Assembly (NCBI GenBank): GCA_025056735.1
Contig: JANWVR010000115.1
Coordinates: 1-55,658 of the forward strand
Reading direction: 5' to 3'
Length of the DNA stretch: 55,658 nt
From: Saprospiraceae bacterium
GTDB taxonomy: Bacteria > Bacteroidota > Bacteroidia > Chitinophagales > Saprospiraceae
Shown here: piece after piece, positions 1 through 8,953 of the stretch
How the letters are laid out: each line of letters starts with the position of its first letter
How positions within the stretch are numbered: position 1 is the stretch's first letter
Position numbers and translations under genes: made by a program
Notes under the pieces: generated by a model
What the model was told of the DNA's origin: nothing
Database searches by the model: none
Seen by the model: the letters and a program-made list of their open reading frames with translations, nothing else

Positions 1-1
1 A

Positions 2-415
2 ACCTCTGTGCTGGTATGCGAGGGAATAGTGCGCTTCTGGCCACAGGGTAAAGGCCACGGCAAACAAAGCACTATCTTACAGGCAAAAGAAAAAGCCCGC
101 TGGCATGCCACTGGCCAGCGGTTGGAAAAAGACGCTGTGCCGAATTTGAACGAGCTTGTTTGGCAAACGCATCGTCTCTCCTTTAGCGGAGAGCCGCTGT
201 CGGAAGTTGTGGCCGAATTCGAGGCGTATTTTCAGGTGGATATCGAGATTGAAGCCGCAAGCATGCACTCCTGCACCCACGGAGGCAACTACCAGTTGGA
301 TGACCTTGGCTTGGAGCGATCTTTAGAAAATCTGTGCCGCGCTTACGACCTCCGCTTGCGCAAAAAGGACGACACGCACTATTTGCTCGCTGGGGGCAAG
401 TGCTCAAGCCGATAG
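2..415 (+). CDS. FecR-family anti-sigma factor, C-terminal part (cut by window edge)
   Basis: This is the last 137 codons of a FecR-type protein. In Bacteroidota these are single-pass inner-membrane anti-sigma factors that pair with an ECF sigma factor and a TonB-dependent receptor. The visible part starts inside the FecR beta domain (TSVLVCEGIVRF) and continues into the C-terminal DUF4974/STN-like domain, where LSEVVAEFEAYFQVDIEI and the final YDLRLRKKDDTHYLL are typical. The frame is open to the window edge, so the GTG at 8 is not the true start; the N-terminal domain and membrane segment lie outside. No TonB receptor follows: the next gene is convergent and unrelated. The family is fairly certain; the regulated target is unknown. 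Confidence 0.85.
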   Translation, partial: TSVLVCEGIVRFWPQGKGHGKQSTILQAKEKARWHATGQRLEKDAVPNLNELVWQTHRLSFSGEPLSEVVAEFEAYFQVDIEIEAASMHSCTHGGNYQLDDLGLERSLENLCRAYDLRLRKKDDTHYLLAGGKCSSR

Positions 416-450
416 TGTACGAAGGGCTGGAGAGAGCCCGGATAGCCTGC

Positions 451-1353
451 TCAGTTTTTGCTGAACCAGCGCACCAAAAAAGGATGGCTGAACACGGAGA
501 GCAAAATAATGCCCACGCCGATGTAAAAGCCAGGCGGGAGCTCCTGGTGTTCGCCAAAGAACAACCCAGCCAGAATGACCCCATACACGGGTTCTAAGTT
601 CACCGTCAGGTTGGCGGCAAACGCTGTCAGGTGGCGCATAGCCGTCAGTGTCAGATAATAAGGCAGCAGCGTGCACCCCCAGGCCAGCAGAAGCATCCAC
701 AGCCAGTCCCAGGGCCGTGGCTGAAGGTTGAGTCCGGCGCCTGATAGCGCCACAAAGGGCAATGCGGCAGTGCAGACCACCAACCCGCCGAGCAGCTCCA
801 TGAAACTCATTGGCCAGGCAGGCGGCGCTTCGGCGTCAATCAAGCGCTTGTTGAGCACCGTAAACAACGCCGCCAGAAAGGCTGCGAGTAGCCCCACGAG
901 AAAGCCGGAACGCATCGCCCAGTCTAAATGACCGATGATAAGCGCCATGCCTGGCAGCACGAAAAGCCCCAGCGCCACTTCGTACCAGCGCACACGCTGC
1001 CGCAGCAGCAAGGGCTCCAACAGCGATGAAAAGAACGAGGCCACGGCCATGCTGGCTACGGCCACCGACGCATTCGACAATTTAATGGCACCGTAAAAAC
1101 ACAGCCAGTGCAACCCCACTAACACGCCAATGCCCAACATGCGCTCCAGCGTGCGCCGCGAAAGCGCCCGCAACTGTGCTTTGGGCAAAAACCACCACAG
1201 GGCGCCACAACACAACACCACGCGCCACCATACCAACGGCAAGGCAGACAGGCTGATAAGCTTGCCCAGAATAGCCGTAAACCCCCACAAAAACACACAG
1301 AAGTGAAGGTACAAATACGCGCGCAGGCGGTCGTTTATGGCTCGTTCACCCAT
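451..1353 (-). CDS. DMT-superfamily (EamA) permease
   Basis: A 300-residue, strongly hydrophobic protein with about ten predicted membrane segments in two EamA repeats. It begins HFCVFLWGFTAILGK, the usual first helix of drug/metabolite transporters, and the second repeat contains the LEPVYGVILAGLFFGE motif. It presumably exports a small metabolite or amino acid across the inner membrane; the substrate cannot be read from sequence. I chose the ATG at 1353 over an upstream in-frame start at 1404, because a TAnnTTTG promoter box lies at 1361-1368 and the first helix begins shortly after this start. The gene is divergent from the trans-sulfuration enzyme to its right, so amino-acid-related export is possible but is only an inference. 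Confidence 0.88.
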   Translation of the reverse strand: MGERAINDRLRAYLYLHFCVFLWGFTAILGKLISLSALPLVWWRVVLCCGALWWFLPKAQLRALSRRTLERMLGIGVLVGLHWLCFYGAIKLSNASVAVASMAVASFFSSLLEPLLLRQRVRWYEVALGLFVLPGMALIIGHLDWAMRSGFLVGLLAAFLAALFTVLNKRLIDAEAPPAWPMSFMELLGGLVVCTAALPFVALSGAGLNLQPRPWDWLWMLLLAWGCTLLPYYLTLTAMRHLTAFAANLTVNLEPVYGVILAGLFFGEHQELPPGFYIGVGIILLSVFSHPFLVRWFSKN

Positions 1354-1360
1354 TGGGCGG

Positions 1361-1368
1361 CAAAGGTA
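1361..1368 (-). promoter_or_regulatory. Candidate -7 promoter box of the DMT permease
   Basis: TACCTTTG on the minus strand matches the Bacteroidota -7 consensus TAnnTTTG. It ends 7 bp before the ATG at 1353, so the leader would be very short or absent. No clear -33 element was identified. Confidence 0.45.
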
Positions 1369-1443
1369 GCTTCTGCAGCGCGCCCACAGGCGACACAAAA
1401 GCACGCCTTCCAGACAACCCTCCGGGCGTCGGCCAAACGCCGC

Positions 1444-1451
1444 TACCTTTG
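1444..1451 (+). promoter_or_regulatory. Candidate -7 promoter box of the trans-sulfuration gene
   Basis: TACCTTTG, an exact TAnnTTTG match, 38 bp upstream of the ATG at 1490. Confidence 0.5.
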
Positions 1452-1489
1452 CCCGCCTTTTCTACGCAAAAACACGCTTTTGCACCGCT

Positions 1490-2626
1490 ATGAAATTTGC
1501 TACCAAAGTCATCCACGCCGGCATCGAGCCCGACCCCAGCACAGGCGCCATCATGACGCCCATCTTTCAGACCTCTACTTATGTGCAAGCCGCGCCGGGC
1601 GAACACAAGGGCTACGAGTACGCGCGCACGCAAAACCCCACGCGCCATGCCTTAGAGAAGAATTTAGCTGCCCTAGAAAACGGCACCGACGCCATCTGTT
1701 TTGGCTCCGGCTTAGCCGCTCAGGATGCTGTCATTAAACTGCTCAAAACAGGCGATGAAATTCTGTCTGTCAACGACCTGTACGGCGGCTCTTACCGTCA
1801 GATGGTGCGCGTCTATGGCGCTTGGGGCCTGAAGAGCCGTTTCATAGATATGACACAGGCACACACTGTGGCCGACGCTATTGGCCCAGATACGCGCATG
1901 CTCTGGATAGAAACGCCTACCAACCCGATGCTCAACATCGTGGATATCGAAGCCATATGCGCGATTGCACGCCGACGCGGCATCCTGACCGTCGTGGACA
2001 ACACCTTTGCTTCGCCCTACTTGCAAAACCCGCTCGATTTGGGCGCTGACATCGTGCTGCATTCAGCCACCAAATACTTAGGCGGCCACTCCGACGTCGT
2101 GCACGGATGCTTAGTCGTGCGCGATGCAGCGCTGGCCGAACGGCTCCATTTTATCCAGAACGCCTCCGGCGCCGTGCCCGGGCCTATGGACTGCTTTCTC
2201 ATCCTGCGCGGCATCAAGACGCTGCACCTGCGCGTGCAACGCGCCTGCGAAAACGCTCAAGCCATTGCTCACTTCCTCAGAGCGCATCCCAAAGTGGCGC
2301 GCGTCTATTGGCCAGGCTTCGCCGACCATCCCAACCACGAGATTGCAAAGCGACAAATGCGCCATTTCGGCGCTATGGTGTCGTTCGACTTAGCCGAAAA
2401 CACCTTCGAGGCCGCCCGTCGTGTGTTGAGCCAAACTCATTTATTCTCCTTAGCCGAGTCATTGGGCGGTGTGGAGTCGCTCATTGGCCATCCGGCCAGT
2501 ATGACGCATGCCAGCATTCCGCGCGAAGAGCGCCTGAAAGTAGGCTTGACGGACTCACTGATTCGGCTAAGTGTGGGTGTGGAAGATGTCGAGGATTTAA
2601 TCGCCGATTTGGACGCCGCTTTGTAG
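1490..2626 (+). CDS. Trans-sulfuration PLP enzyme (cystathionine gamma-synthase/lyase family)
   Basis: A full-length 378-residue Cys/Met-metabolism PLP enzyme, cytosolic. The PLP-binding lysine is K195 in SATKYLGGHSD; D170 in VVDNTFASPYLQ is the residue that contacts the pyridine nitrogen; YEYARTQNPTR near residue 42 supplies the cofactor-phosphate tyrosine and arginine from the neighbouring subunit. The family includes cystathionine gamma-synthase, gamma-lyase and methionine gamma-lyase. The C-terminal ESLGGVESLIGHPASMTH is shared by synthases and lyases, so the exact reaction is left open. No cystathionine beta-synthase or other met gene is adjacent. The following alkB-like gene starts 14 bp after the stop. 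Confidence 0.92.
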   Translation: MKFATKVIHAGIEPDPSTGAIMTPIFQTSTYVQAAPGEHKGYEYARTQNPTRHALEKNLAALENGTDAICFGSGLAAQDAVIKLLKTGDEILSVNDLYGGSYRQMVRVYGAWGLKSRFIDMTQAHTVADAIGPDTRMLWIETPTNPMLNIVDIEAICAIARRRGILTVVDNTFASPYLQNPLDLGADIVLHSATKYLGGHSDVVHGCLVVRDAALAERLHFIQNASGAVPGPMDCFLILRGIKTLHLRVQRACENAQAIAHFLRAHPKVARVYWPGFADHPNHEIAKRQMRHFGAMVSFDLAENTFEAARRVLSQTHLFSLAESLGGVESLIGHPASMTHASIPREERLKVGLTDSLIRLSVGVEDVEDLIADLDAAL

Positions 2627-2631
2627 TTTTG
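2624..2631 (+). promoter_or_regulatory. Possible -7 promoter box overlapping a stop codon
   Basis: TAGTTTTG matches TAnnTTTG, and its first three bases are the TAG stop of the preceding gene. The alkB-like ATG follows at 2640. The hydroxylase may therefore have its own promoter with almost no leader, but a chance match is equally possible here. Confidence 0.3.
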
Positions 2632-2639
2632 TCGGCGCT

Positions 2640-3692
2640 ATGAAAGACGGTAAGTATTTGTTCGCGTATCTATTGCCCCTGAGCGCTGCAATCGGTTTGG
2701 CGCTCAAAGGGCCGTGGGCGTGGGCTACGCCCGTTGTCAGCTTTGTGCTGTTGCCCCTTATTGAGCTCTGGACGCCACAATCTACCGAAAACGTACCGCC
2801 TGAAGAAGAAGAGGCGCGCTCCAAACGGCGTTTTTTCGACGTATTGCTGTACCTCAACCTGCCCATCCTTTTTGCTCTGACGGGATGGTACCTGTGGACA
2901 ATACAGCATCACGCCCTCAGCGCTTCGGAGCTGGTGGGTCTTACTTTTGGCGCGGGCATCATCGTGGGCGCTATCGGCATCAACGTAGCGCACGAATTGG
3001 GTCACCGTGTGCGTCCGTATGAGCAGGCCATGGCGAAATGGATGCTCATGACGGCGCTCTACCAGCATTTTTTCATCGAACACAACCGCGGCCACCACAA
3101 GTACGTGGCTACCGACCGCGACCCGGCTACGGCTCGGCGCGATGAATGGCTCTTTGCCTTCTGGCTGCGCTCCATCGCAGGCAGCTGGCGAAGTGCCTGG
3201 CAGCTGGAAACCGAGCGCCTGCGTAGAGCAGGACTCCCGATATGGAGCCGCCACAACGAGATGTTGCGCTTCGTTGTCTGGCAGGCGGGCTGGCTGGCCG
3301 CTGTGGCATTGCTGGTTGGCATGAAAGCGCTCTGGGGTGCATTTGCTATTGCCCTTATTGGCATCCTGCTGCTGGAGACCATCAATTATATTGAGCATTA
3401 TGGGCTGCGCCGGCGCATCCTGCCCAACGGACGGCCGGAGCCCGTCAGCCCGGCGCATTCCTGGAACAGCAACCACGAGATCGGGCGCATCTTCCTCTAC
3501 GAACTCACGCGCCACAGCGACCACCACTACAAAGCCACGCGCAAATACCAGATTCTGCGGCACATGGACGAAAGCCCACAATTGCCTTTTGGCTATCCGA
3601 CCAGCATCCTTCTGGCGCTGATACCGCCGCTGTGGTTTCGATTGATGAACCCACGCTTACCCGACGCAAATACTCCTGCAAAAGCGGCTTAG
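2640..3692 (+). CDS. AlkB-type membrane di-iron alkane/fatty-acyl hydroxylase
   Basis: A 350-residue integral membrane non-haem di-iron monooxygenase. All the AlkB histidine boxes are present and in order: HELGH at 118-122, EHNRGHH at 147-153, NYIEHYG at 249-255 and RHSDHH at 291-296. The NYIEHYG box separates the AlkB branch from desaturases. Hydrophobic segments lie around 8-42, 68-88, 98-116 and 211-248. The family uses O2 and electrons from rubredoxin or ferredoxin to hydroxylate a terminal methyl group; no rubredoxin domain is fused and no rubredoxin gene is nearby. The native substrate could be n-alkanes or another hydrophobic chain. The next gene, an AI-2E family permease, starts 14 bp downstream. 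Confidence 0.93.
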   Translation: MKDGKYLFAYLLPLSAAIGLALKGPWAWATPVVSFVLLPLIELWTPQSTENVPPEEEEARSKRRFFDVLLYLNLPILFALTGWYLWTIQHHALSASELVGLTFGAGIIVGAIGINVAHELGHRVRPYEQAMAKWMLMTALYQHFFIEHNRGHHKYVATDRDPATARRDEWLFAFWLRSIAGSWRSAWQLETERLRRAGLPIWSRHNEMLRFVVWQAGWLAAVALLVGMKALWGAFAIALIGILLLETINYIEHYGLRRRILPNGRPEPVSPAHSWNSNHEIGRIFLYELTRHSDHHYKATRKYQILRHMDESPQLPFGYPTSILLALIPPLWFRLMNPRLPDANTPAKAA

Positions 3693-3706
3693 GAAACGTT
3701 TCTTTC

Positions 3707-4828
3707 ATGCGCAACACCTTACTGTGGGCAGCAGGCCTAATGGCTCTTGGCGCTGCAGTCTATTTCTTCTCCAATATTGTCGGCTACATTGCAGCTGCAG
3801 TGGTATTGGCTATGCTGGGCCGACCGCTAAAGGAGTTTTTCCAGCGTCGCATCCGCATTGGGCGTTGGCGCATGGGATCAACATCGGCCTCGCTGCTGAC
3901 CTTGCTTTGCTTTCTGTTGGTCATTATCGGGTTCTTTTTGCTCTTCGTGCCTACTATTATTGGGCAAATCAAGCACCTGACCACCATAGACTACGCGGCC
4001 TTGGGCGAAAAACTAAGAGGGCCTTTAGCCGAATGGGATACCTGGTTGCACCAGGCGGGCATGCTGGAGCCGCACCAATCGCTGGGTAGGCGCATTCAAG
4101 AGACGCTCATCGGCTTCTTCCAGCCCAAGCGGCTAGGCGATTGGATTAGCGGCATTGTATCGCTGGCCAGCAGCACGGCTTTGGCCCTGCTGTCGGTGTC
4201 CTTCATTTTATTTTTTCTACTGAAAGAAGACGACCTCATCACAGGCGTTATCTACTCGCTTATGCCGGCACACCTGAGACGCAAACTGCTGCACGCCTTG
4301 GAAGAGGCAGGCACTGTGCTGACGCGCTATTTGCGCGGTTTGGCGCTGCAAACGCTTTCTTTCATGGCCATTGCCTCAGCAGCCCTGTGGCTGTTGGGCG
4401 TACCCAACGCTTTGCTGCTGGGCATTCTGGGCGGGCTTTTCAACATTATACCCTACTTAGGCCCGCTTATTGGCATTGCTGTGGGCTGCTTTTTCACGCT
4501 TATTTATTTTATTGAGTCCGACTTCAGTGTCATTGGGCTAAACCTGCTCAAAGTCGTAGCGGCCTTTGGTTTTACGCAGGTGATAGACAATATCCTGCTC
4601 TACCCGTACATCACCTCGACCAGCGTGCGCGCACATCCGTTGGAGATCTTTCTGGTAGTGCTGGTCGCCGCCCAATTGGGCGGCCCTGTCGGCATGATCA
4701 TCGGCGTGCCGCTTTACACCGTTACCCGCGCCGTCATCGGCGTATTTTTTAGCGAGTTCCAAATCGTGCAGCGCTGGACCGGGCAGGGAGAGCGAGCGCC
4801 GGAGAAAAAGGAAGACAAAGAGGACTAA
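3707..4828 (+). CDS. AI-2E transporter family (PerM-like) permease
   Basis: A 373-residue polytopic inner-membrane protein. It has N-terminal helices (LLWAAGLMALGAAVYFFSN), a central soluble stretch around residues 90-150, and a C-terminal helical core containing LLGILGGLFNIIPYLGPLIG, the signature of the AI-2E/PerM (UPF0118) family. Members have been linked to autoinducer-2 export, sodium/proton exchange and other fluxes, so the substrate is undefined. The ATG at 3707 was chosen over an in-frame start at 3632 that lies inside the alkB-like gene. A charged tail (APEKKEDKED) ends the protein. It may be co-transcribed with the gene before it. Confidence 0.88.
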   Translation: MRNTLLWAAGLMALGAAVYFFSNIVGYIAAAVVLAMLGRPLKEFFQRRIRIGRWRMGSTSASLLTLLCFLLVIIGFFLLFVPTIIGQIKHLTTIDYAALGEKLRGPLAEWDTWLHQAGMLEPHQSLGRRIQETLIGFFQPKRLGDWISGIVSLASSTALALLSVSFILFFLLKEDDLITGVIYSLMPAHLRRKLLHALEEAGTVLTRYLRGLALQTLSFMAIASAALWLLGVPNALLLGILGGLFNIIPYLGPLIGIAVGCFFTLIYFIESDFSVIGLNLLKVVAAFGFTQVIDNILLYPYITSTSVRAHPLEIFLVVLVAAQLGGPVGMIIGVPLYTVTRAVIGVFFSEFQIVQRWTGQGERAPEKKEDKED

Positions 4829-4884
4829 TCGGCAGTAGCTACAGAACCGTGAACTTCGAGTCTCCACGGGCAATTGCAAAAATC

Positions 4885-4892
4885 TAATTTTG
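4885..4892 (+). promoter_or_regulatory. Candidate -7 promoter box of the mntA-hepT pair
   Basis: TAATTTTG matches TAnnTTTG and ends 5 bp before the ATG at 4898. The transcript would be close to leaderless for that start, or would have a leader of roughly 25 nt if the ATG at 4922 is used. Confidence 0.4.
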
Positions 4893-4897
4893 CCTGC

Positions 4898-5311
4898 ATG
4901 AAAACTTGGCCACATCCGTCCATGACGGACTTTCTATGCCGTGAAGTACCCGGCCTAATGGGTGTTTATCTTTTCGGCAGCCGGGCAAACGACACGGCCA
5001 AGACTGATAGCGATTACGACATTGCCCTCCTGACGGAGAAGCCCGGTTTGTTGAATTCCGAGCACCTTTGGGAACTGGCCCTCCAACTAAGCGACCAACT
5101 GGGCGCCGCGGTAGATCTGGTGGATTTGCAAGCCGCACCCACTGACTTTCGATTTGTTATCGTCTCTACGGCGGAGCGTATCTACTGCCGAGAACCGTAT
5201 TTCTGCGATTGTTTTGAAATGACTGCCTATTCCATGTACCAGGACTTGGAGTTGTTCCGGCGCGATATAATCGCCGATATTAAAAAAAGGGGGAGCGTTT
5301 ATGGCCGATAG
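4898..5311 (+). CDS. mntA: MntA-type antitoxin, minimal nucleotidyltransferase
   Basis: A 137-residue protein of the DNA-polymerase-beta-like minimal nucleotidyltransferase family. The active-site signature is LFGSRANDTAKTDSDYDIAL, with G27-S28 and the metal-binding pair D39/D41. The WELALQ...AVDLVDLQAAPTDF and SMYQDLELFRRDIIADI segments match MntA antitoxins. In characterised systems MntA adds AMP to a tyrosine of the HEPN toxin HepT and blocks its RNase activity. The ATG at 4898 places the GS motif 27 residues in, the usual spacing; 4874 and 4922 are alternatives. The stop overlaps the start of hepT by 11 bp, the typical arrangement for this toxin-antitoxin pair. Confidence 0.88.
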   Translation: MKTWPHPSMTDFLCREVPGLMGVYLFGSRANDTAKTDSDYDIALLTEKPGLLNSEHLWELALQLSDQLGAAVDLVDLQAAPTDFRFVIVSTAERIYCREPYFCDCFEMTAYSMYQDLELFRRDIIADIKKRGSVYGR

Positions 5312-5711
5312 CGTGATTGTAAATAAATCTGCCAGTATTGAGCGCTGCCTTCGGCGTATTCGGGAAGATTACTTCGGTCACGAAGAAGATTTTGAAACGG
5401 ACTTCATGCGCCAAGACGCCATCCTTCTCAACTTGCAAAGAGCATGTGAGCAGAGCATTGGCTCAAGCAATCATCTTGTACGCATCTACCGCCTGGGGGC
5501 GCCCCAAGGCGCTGAGGACACCTTTGATCTTTTACAAAAAGCCGGCATAATCACGCCAGACCTGTGTCGAAAGCTTACGCACATGGTCGGTTTTCGGAAT
5601 ATCGCTGTACATGAGTACTCGAAACTCAACCTGAACGTGGTGAGAGCCATTATCGAGAAACATTTGGACGATTTTTCAGAGTTCGTCTCCATCGCTTTAA
5701 GGCACGCATAG
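5301..5711 (+). CDS. hepT: HepT-type HEPN toxin (DUF86)
   Basis: A 136-residue, mostly alpha-helical HEPN-domain protein. The catalytic R-x4-H-x-Y motif is intact: R99, H104 and Y106 in [11 protein letters not shown]. In characterised HepT proteins the Arg and His carry out RNA cleavage and the Tyr is the residue AMPylated by MntA. It follows mntA with an 11-bp overlap, so the two are almost certainly translated from one mRNA. The toxin has all its key residues, suggesting the pair is active rather than decayed. The module sits between housekeeping genes (a permease and aspS) with no visible mobile-element boundary. Confidence 0.9.
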   Translation: MADSVIVNKSASIERCLRRIREDYFGHEEDFETDFMRQDAILLNLQRACEQSIGSSNHLVRIYRLGAPQGAEDTFDLLQKAGIITPDLCRKLTHMVGFRNIAVHEYSKLNLNVVRAIIEKHLDDFSEFVSIALRHA

Positions 5712-5791
5712 CCGGAAAACCGCCCTAAGAAAACGCGCAAAATGGCCCTGGACAAGTGGAACGGCTGCGCGCGCAACGCTTTGCTTCGCCC

Positions 5792-5799
5792 TACCTTTG
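5792..5799 (+). promoter_or_regulatory. Candidate -7 promoter box of aspS
   Basis: TACCTTTG, an exact TAnnTTTG match, 51 bp upstream of the aspS ATG at 5851. Confidence 0.5.
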
Positions 5800-5850
5800 C
5801 CGCCTCAAAAGGGCGTGCTGGAGAAAGGCGCCTTATCTTATACCATTGCT

Positions 5851-7617
5851 ATGTATCGAACCCACACCTGCAACGACCTGCGCCTGAGCGACGTCGGCCA
5901 AACCGTAACCTTAGCCGGCTGGGTAGCGGCCAGCCGCGACCTGGGAGGCCTCACTTTTATTGATCTGCGCGACCGCTACGGCATCACGCAATTAGTCTTT
6001 GATATGGACGATAACGCTGACCTGTGCCGCCGCGCTCGCCGTCTGGGGCGCGAATACGTCGTGCAGGCTACCGGCGTGGTGCGCGAGCGTGCTAGCAAAA
6101 ACCCTAACCGCGACACCGGCGATATTGAAATCCAGGTAACGGAACTGGAGGTGCTCAACCCGGCCAAAACGCCGCCCTTCACCATCGTGGACGACACCGA
6201 CGGCGGCGACGATCTGCGCATGAAATACCGCTACTTAGACCTGCGCCGGCCCAGCATCCAGAAAAACATCCTCTTCCGCGCGCGCCTGAGCTTAGAGACA
6301 CGCAACTACCTGGCTGCGAAGGGCTTTGCAGAAATCGAGACGCCCTTCCTCATCAAGTCCACGCCTGAGGGCGCCCGCGACTTCGTGGTGCCTTCGCGCA
6401 TGAACCGCGGGCAATTTTACGCTCTCCCGCAGTCGCCCCAGACCTTCAAGCAAATTCTCATGGTGGCCGGTTACGACCGCTACTTCCAGATTGTGCGCTG
6501 TTTTCGCGACGAAGACCTGCGCGCCGATCGCCAGCCCGAATTCACGCAGATTGACTGCGAAATGGCCTTCGTACACCAGGAAGACGTGCTGCAAACCTTT
6601 GAAGGTCTGACGCGCCACCTTTTCCAGACCATGTTGGGCATAGACCTGGGGCCTTTCCCGCGCATGACTTACGACGAAGCCATGCGGCGCTACGGCTCCG
6701 ACAAGCCCGATGTGCGGTTTGGTATGGAGTTTTGCGACCTGACAGAACGCACCCGAGGTAAAGGCTTTCCAGTGTTTGACCAGGCCGAAAGCGTGTTGGC
6801 CATTTGCGCGCCCGGCTGTGCCTCGTATAGCCGCAAGCAAATAGACGAGCTCACCGAGTGGGTGCGCCGCCCGCAAATTGGCGCCAAAGGCCTGGTCTAT
6901 GTGCGCTACGAGTCCGACGGCTCGGTAAAATCTTCTGTGGATAAGTTTTACTCGCCTGACGACCTGAAAGGCTGGCTCCAGGCATGCGGCGCCGCGCCAG
7001 GCGACCTGCTGCTTGCACTGGCTGGCGAGACCGAAAAGACGCAGAAGCAACTGTCGGAGCTGCGCTTAGAAATGGGCAATCGCCTTGGCCTGCGCCCTGC
7101 GCACGTCTTCAAACCGCTGTGGGTGCTCGACTTTCCCCTGCTGGAATGGGATGAGGAGGAAGGCCGCTTTTTTGCCATGCACCACCCGTTCACCTCGCCT
7201 AAAGCGGCTGACATTCCGAAAATGGACTCTGATGACCACGCAGTGCTCAAGAGCATCCGGGCCGACGCTTACGACTTGGTCATCAACGGCGTGGAGATTG
7301 GCGGCGGCTCTATTCGCATTCACGATCGCGATCTCCAGAGCCGCAATTTCCGCCTCTTGGGCTTCACGCGCGATGAGGCAGAAGCGCAGTTTGGCTTTCT
7401 GCTAGGGGCCTTTGAATATGGCGCCCCTCCGCACGGAGGTATCGCCTTCGGCTTTGACCGCCTGTGCGCCGTCATGAACGGCGCTAACTCTATCCGCGAC
7501 TTCATCGCCTTCCCGAAAAACAACCAAGGCCGCGATGTTATGATTGATGCGCCCGACGCTCTGAAACCTCAACAGCTGGAGGAGCTCGGCATTGCACTGG
7601 CGGACGCGAGCAAGTAG
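5851..7617 (+). CDS. aspS: Aspartate--tRNA ligase
   Basis: A 588-residue bacterial-type class II aminoacyl-tRNA synthetase that charges tRNA-Asp (or tRNA-Asn as well if non-discriminating). It has an N-terminal OB anticodon-binding fold ([20 protein letters not shown]), then the catalytic domain with [11 protein letters not shown], motif 2 ([18 protein letters not shown]) and motif 3 (GIAFGFDRL near the C-terminus). A GAD insertion typical of bacterial AspRS fills the middle of the catalytic domain. Length and architecture are normal. The ATG at 5851 begins [10 protein letters not shown], the usual N-terminus; the upstream start at 5797 overlaps the promoter box. Confidence 0.97.
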   Translation: MYRTHTCNDLRLSDVGQTVTLAGWVAASRDLGGLTFIDLRDRYGITQLVFDMDDNADLCRRARRLGREYVVQATGVVRERASKNPNRDTGDIEIQVTELEVLNPAKTPPFTIVDDTDGGDDLRMKYRYLDLRRPSIQKNILFRARLSLETRNYLAAKGFAEIETPFLIKSTPEGARDFVVPSRMNRGQFYALPQSPQTFKQILMVAGYDRYFQIVRCFRDEDLRADRQPEFTQIDCEMAFVHQEDVLQTFEGLTRHLFQTMLGIDLGPFPRMTYDEAMRRYGSDKPDVRFGMEFCDLTERTRGKGFPVFDQAESVLAICAPGCASYSRKQIDELTEWVRRPQIGAKGLVYVRYESDGSVKSSVDKFYSPDDLKGWLQACGAAPGDLLLALAGETEKTQKQLSELRLEMGNRLGLRPAHVFKPLWVLDFPLLEWDEEEGRFFAMHHPFTSPKAADIPKMDSDDHAVLKSIRADAYDLVINGVEIGGGSIRIHDRDLQSRNFRLLGFTRDEAEAQFGFLLGAFEYGAPPHGGIAFGFDRLCAVMNGANSIRDFIAFPKNNQGRDVMIDAPDALKPQQLEELGIALADASK

Positions 7618-7695
7618 TTACAGACAGGCTGCCCGTATCGGGATGAAAATGTCGTAGCGGGAGTACTCCTGAATACGGCGCGCGATCTCACAAAG

Positions 7696-8691
7696 TCATC
7701 CTTTTTGTGCGCCGTTCCCGTTGGATTTGTTCGTCAGACGCTCTCTCAGCGCGCGAACTTCTTTCTCAGAGAGGCCACTGATCGAAGCAATTCGAGCATC
7801 GGTCCAGTCAGGGTACTCGTGCAACAAATTTGCGGCGACCGTCTGGGCGTGTTCTTCGCGACCTTCCGCACGGCCTTCCGCACGGCCTTCCTCGCGTGCC
7901 TTTTGCAAAAATTCAGGCTTGCAGATTCTCCAAAACTCCCGTTCTAACATCTCGTAGGCCTCCTGCGCGTCCTTCGGCACGCGATACGCTAATTCCGAGT
8001 CAAAATTCTTGTCCTTCATAGCAAAAACGCTTTCCAAGAAGAAAATCAACGAGTTGTATAAAAGCCGATCACCGCTCTGACGCGCCCGATGCTGTGGCAA
8101 CGACATGATCACCGGTAAATGCCTCGTTAGCCGTTCTAAATCTCGCGCAAATTTAAACGTCAACAACATGCTGCGCAAGTACTTTGCTTTTCGGAGGCTC
8201 TCGATTTTTTCTGCCGAAATGGCATTCAAATTTACCAGGAGGTATTTAAAGTCTGGCACAAAGCGGCGATGTCTCTTGGACAAATAGGGAAAGTTTTCAA
8301 AAAACTCCCTGTAAACCCAGGGCGCTTCTCCATGATAAAAAACAATAGGGATAATCTCCGTATACGGCCGGCCATTCTTAATGTCATCCTCCCATACCTG
8401 CAGCATGTAGTCGAGTATCTGCAGATGGATAGGTATCCTGGGTGGCGCGCTTTTGTGCTCAAAGAGGAAGGCCACGCGCACAGGATCGCCGTTCTTACGG
8501 CGGGTTTCATAGAGGGCATCGCAGAAAGAAGCGCTAAAGCGGCCACTGACGTAGGAGTCGGAAGCTCTCCGAAAAAAAGTAAAATCTATGCCCTGACGCA
8601 CCGAGCGAGGCAGAAATTGTCGGATAAACTGTTTCGCTATGCGCACATCGCTGAAAAAGATCTTGAAGAGCAGGTCGTAGAGCGCCATCAT
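7696..8691 (-). CDS. Rpn-family PD-(D/E)xK nuclease (recombination-promoting, transposase_31-like)
   Basis: A 331-residue protein of the Rpn / putative-transposase family. The N-terminal YDLLFKIFFSDVRIAKQFI and the central VRVAFLFEHKSAPPRIPIHL carry the PD-(D/E)xK nuclease core; EHKS is the E-x-K pair. The C-terminus has an arginine/glutamate-rich repeat (EEGRAEGRAEGREEH) and a short helix-turn-helix-like end (TDARIASISGLSEKEVRALRERL). Characterised Rpn proteins are DNA endonucleases that increase RecA-independent recombination; most family members are multicopy and drift quickly. A broken relative lies at 30522-30854. Start uncertain between 8691 and 8688 (two adjacent Met). No terminal repeats were seen, so it is not annotated as an IS. 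Confidence 0.85.
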   Translation of the reverse strand: MMALYDLLFKIFFSDVRIAKQFIRQFLPRSVRQGIDFTFFRRASDSYVSGRFSASFCDALYETRRKNGDPVRVAFLFEHKSAPPRIPIHLQILDYMLQVWEDDIKNGRPYTEIIPIVFYHGEAPWVYREFFENFPYLSKRHRRFVPDFKYLLVNLNAISAEKIESLRKAKYLRSMLLTFKFARDLERLTRHLPVIMSLPQHRARQSGDRLLYNSLIFFLESVFAMKDKNFDSELAYRVPKDAQEAYEMLEREFWRICKPEFLQKAREEGRAEGRAEGREEHAQTVAANLLHEYPDWTDARIASISGLSEKEVRALRERLTNKSNGNGAQKG

Positions 8692-8770
8692 AAAAGCAAG
8701 GGTTTAAGCTGAGCGGGTATCATTTTAACAGATGGAAAAAATCGAGGTAAGTTCAGCGATTCCGATCAGA

Positions 8771-8803
8771 TAAAGGCAGGATTAGCACATTTTTCTGCCT
8801 TTA
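8771..8803. other. Intergenic inverted repeat
   Basis: Nine-base perfect arms TAAAGGCAG / CTGCCTTTA are separated by 15 nt. It lies between the divergent Rpn gene and the M12B-like peptidase gene. No T-tract follows, so it is not an obvious terminator; an operator or a decayed element is possible. The rest of 8692-8953 shows no gene. Confidence 0.35.
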
Positions 8804-8953
8804 CGGCGTCAAAAAACAACCGTTTGGCGACTATTAGCCAAATTTGGGCAACAAAGGCGCCGAAGGCAGCCGTGAAAGGGTCTATTTTCGCGTCTGCCGC
8901 CAGGGAGCGGTTTCATTTTTCCATTCAAATACATACAAAAACTGCCTGTTGCC

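Noticed and set aside
2670-3581. Long antisense frame (303 codons) inside the alkB-like gene
   Set aside because: Exact shadow of a strongly conserved gene; sequence is low-complexity in character and matches no family.
6292-7050. Antisense frame (252 codons) inside aspS
   Set aside because: Shadow of a universally conserved gene.
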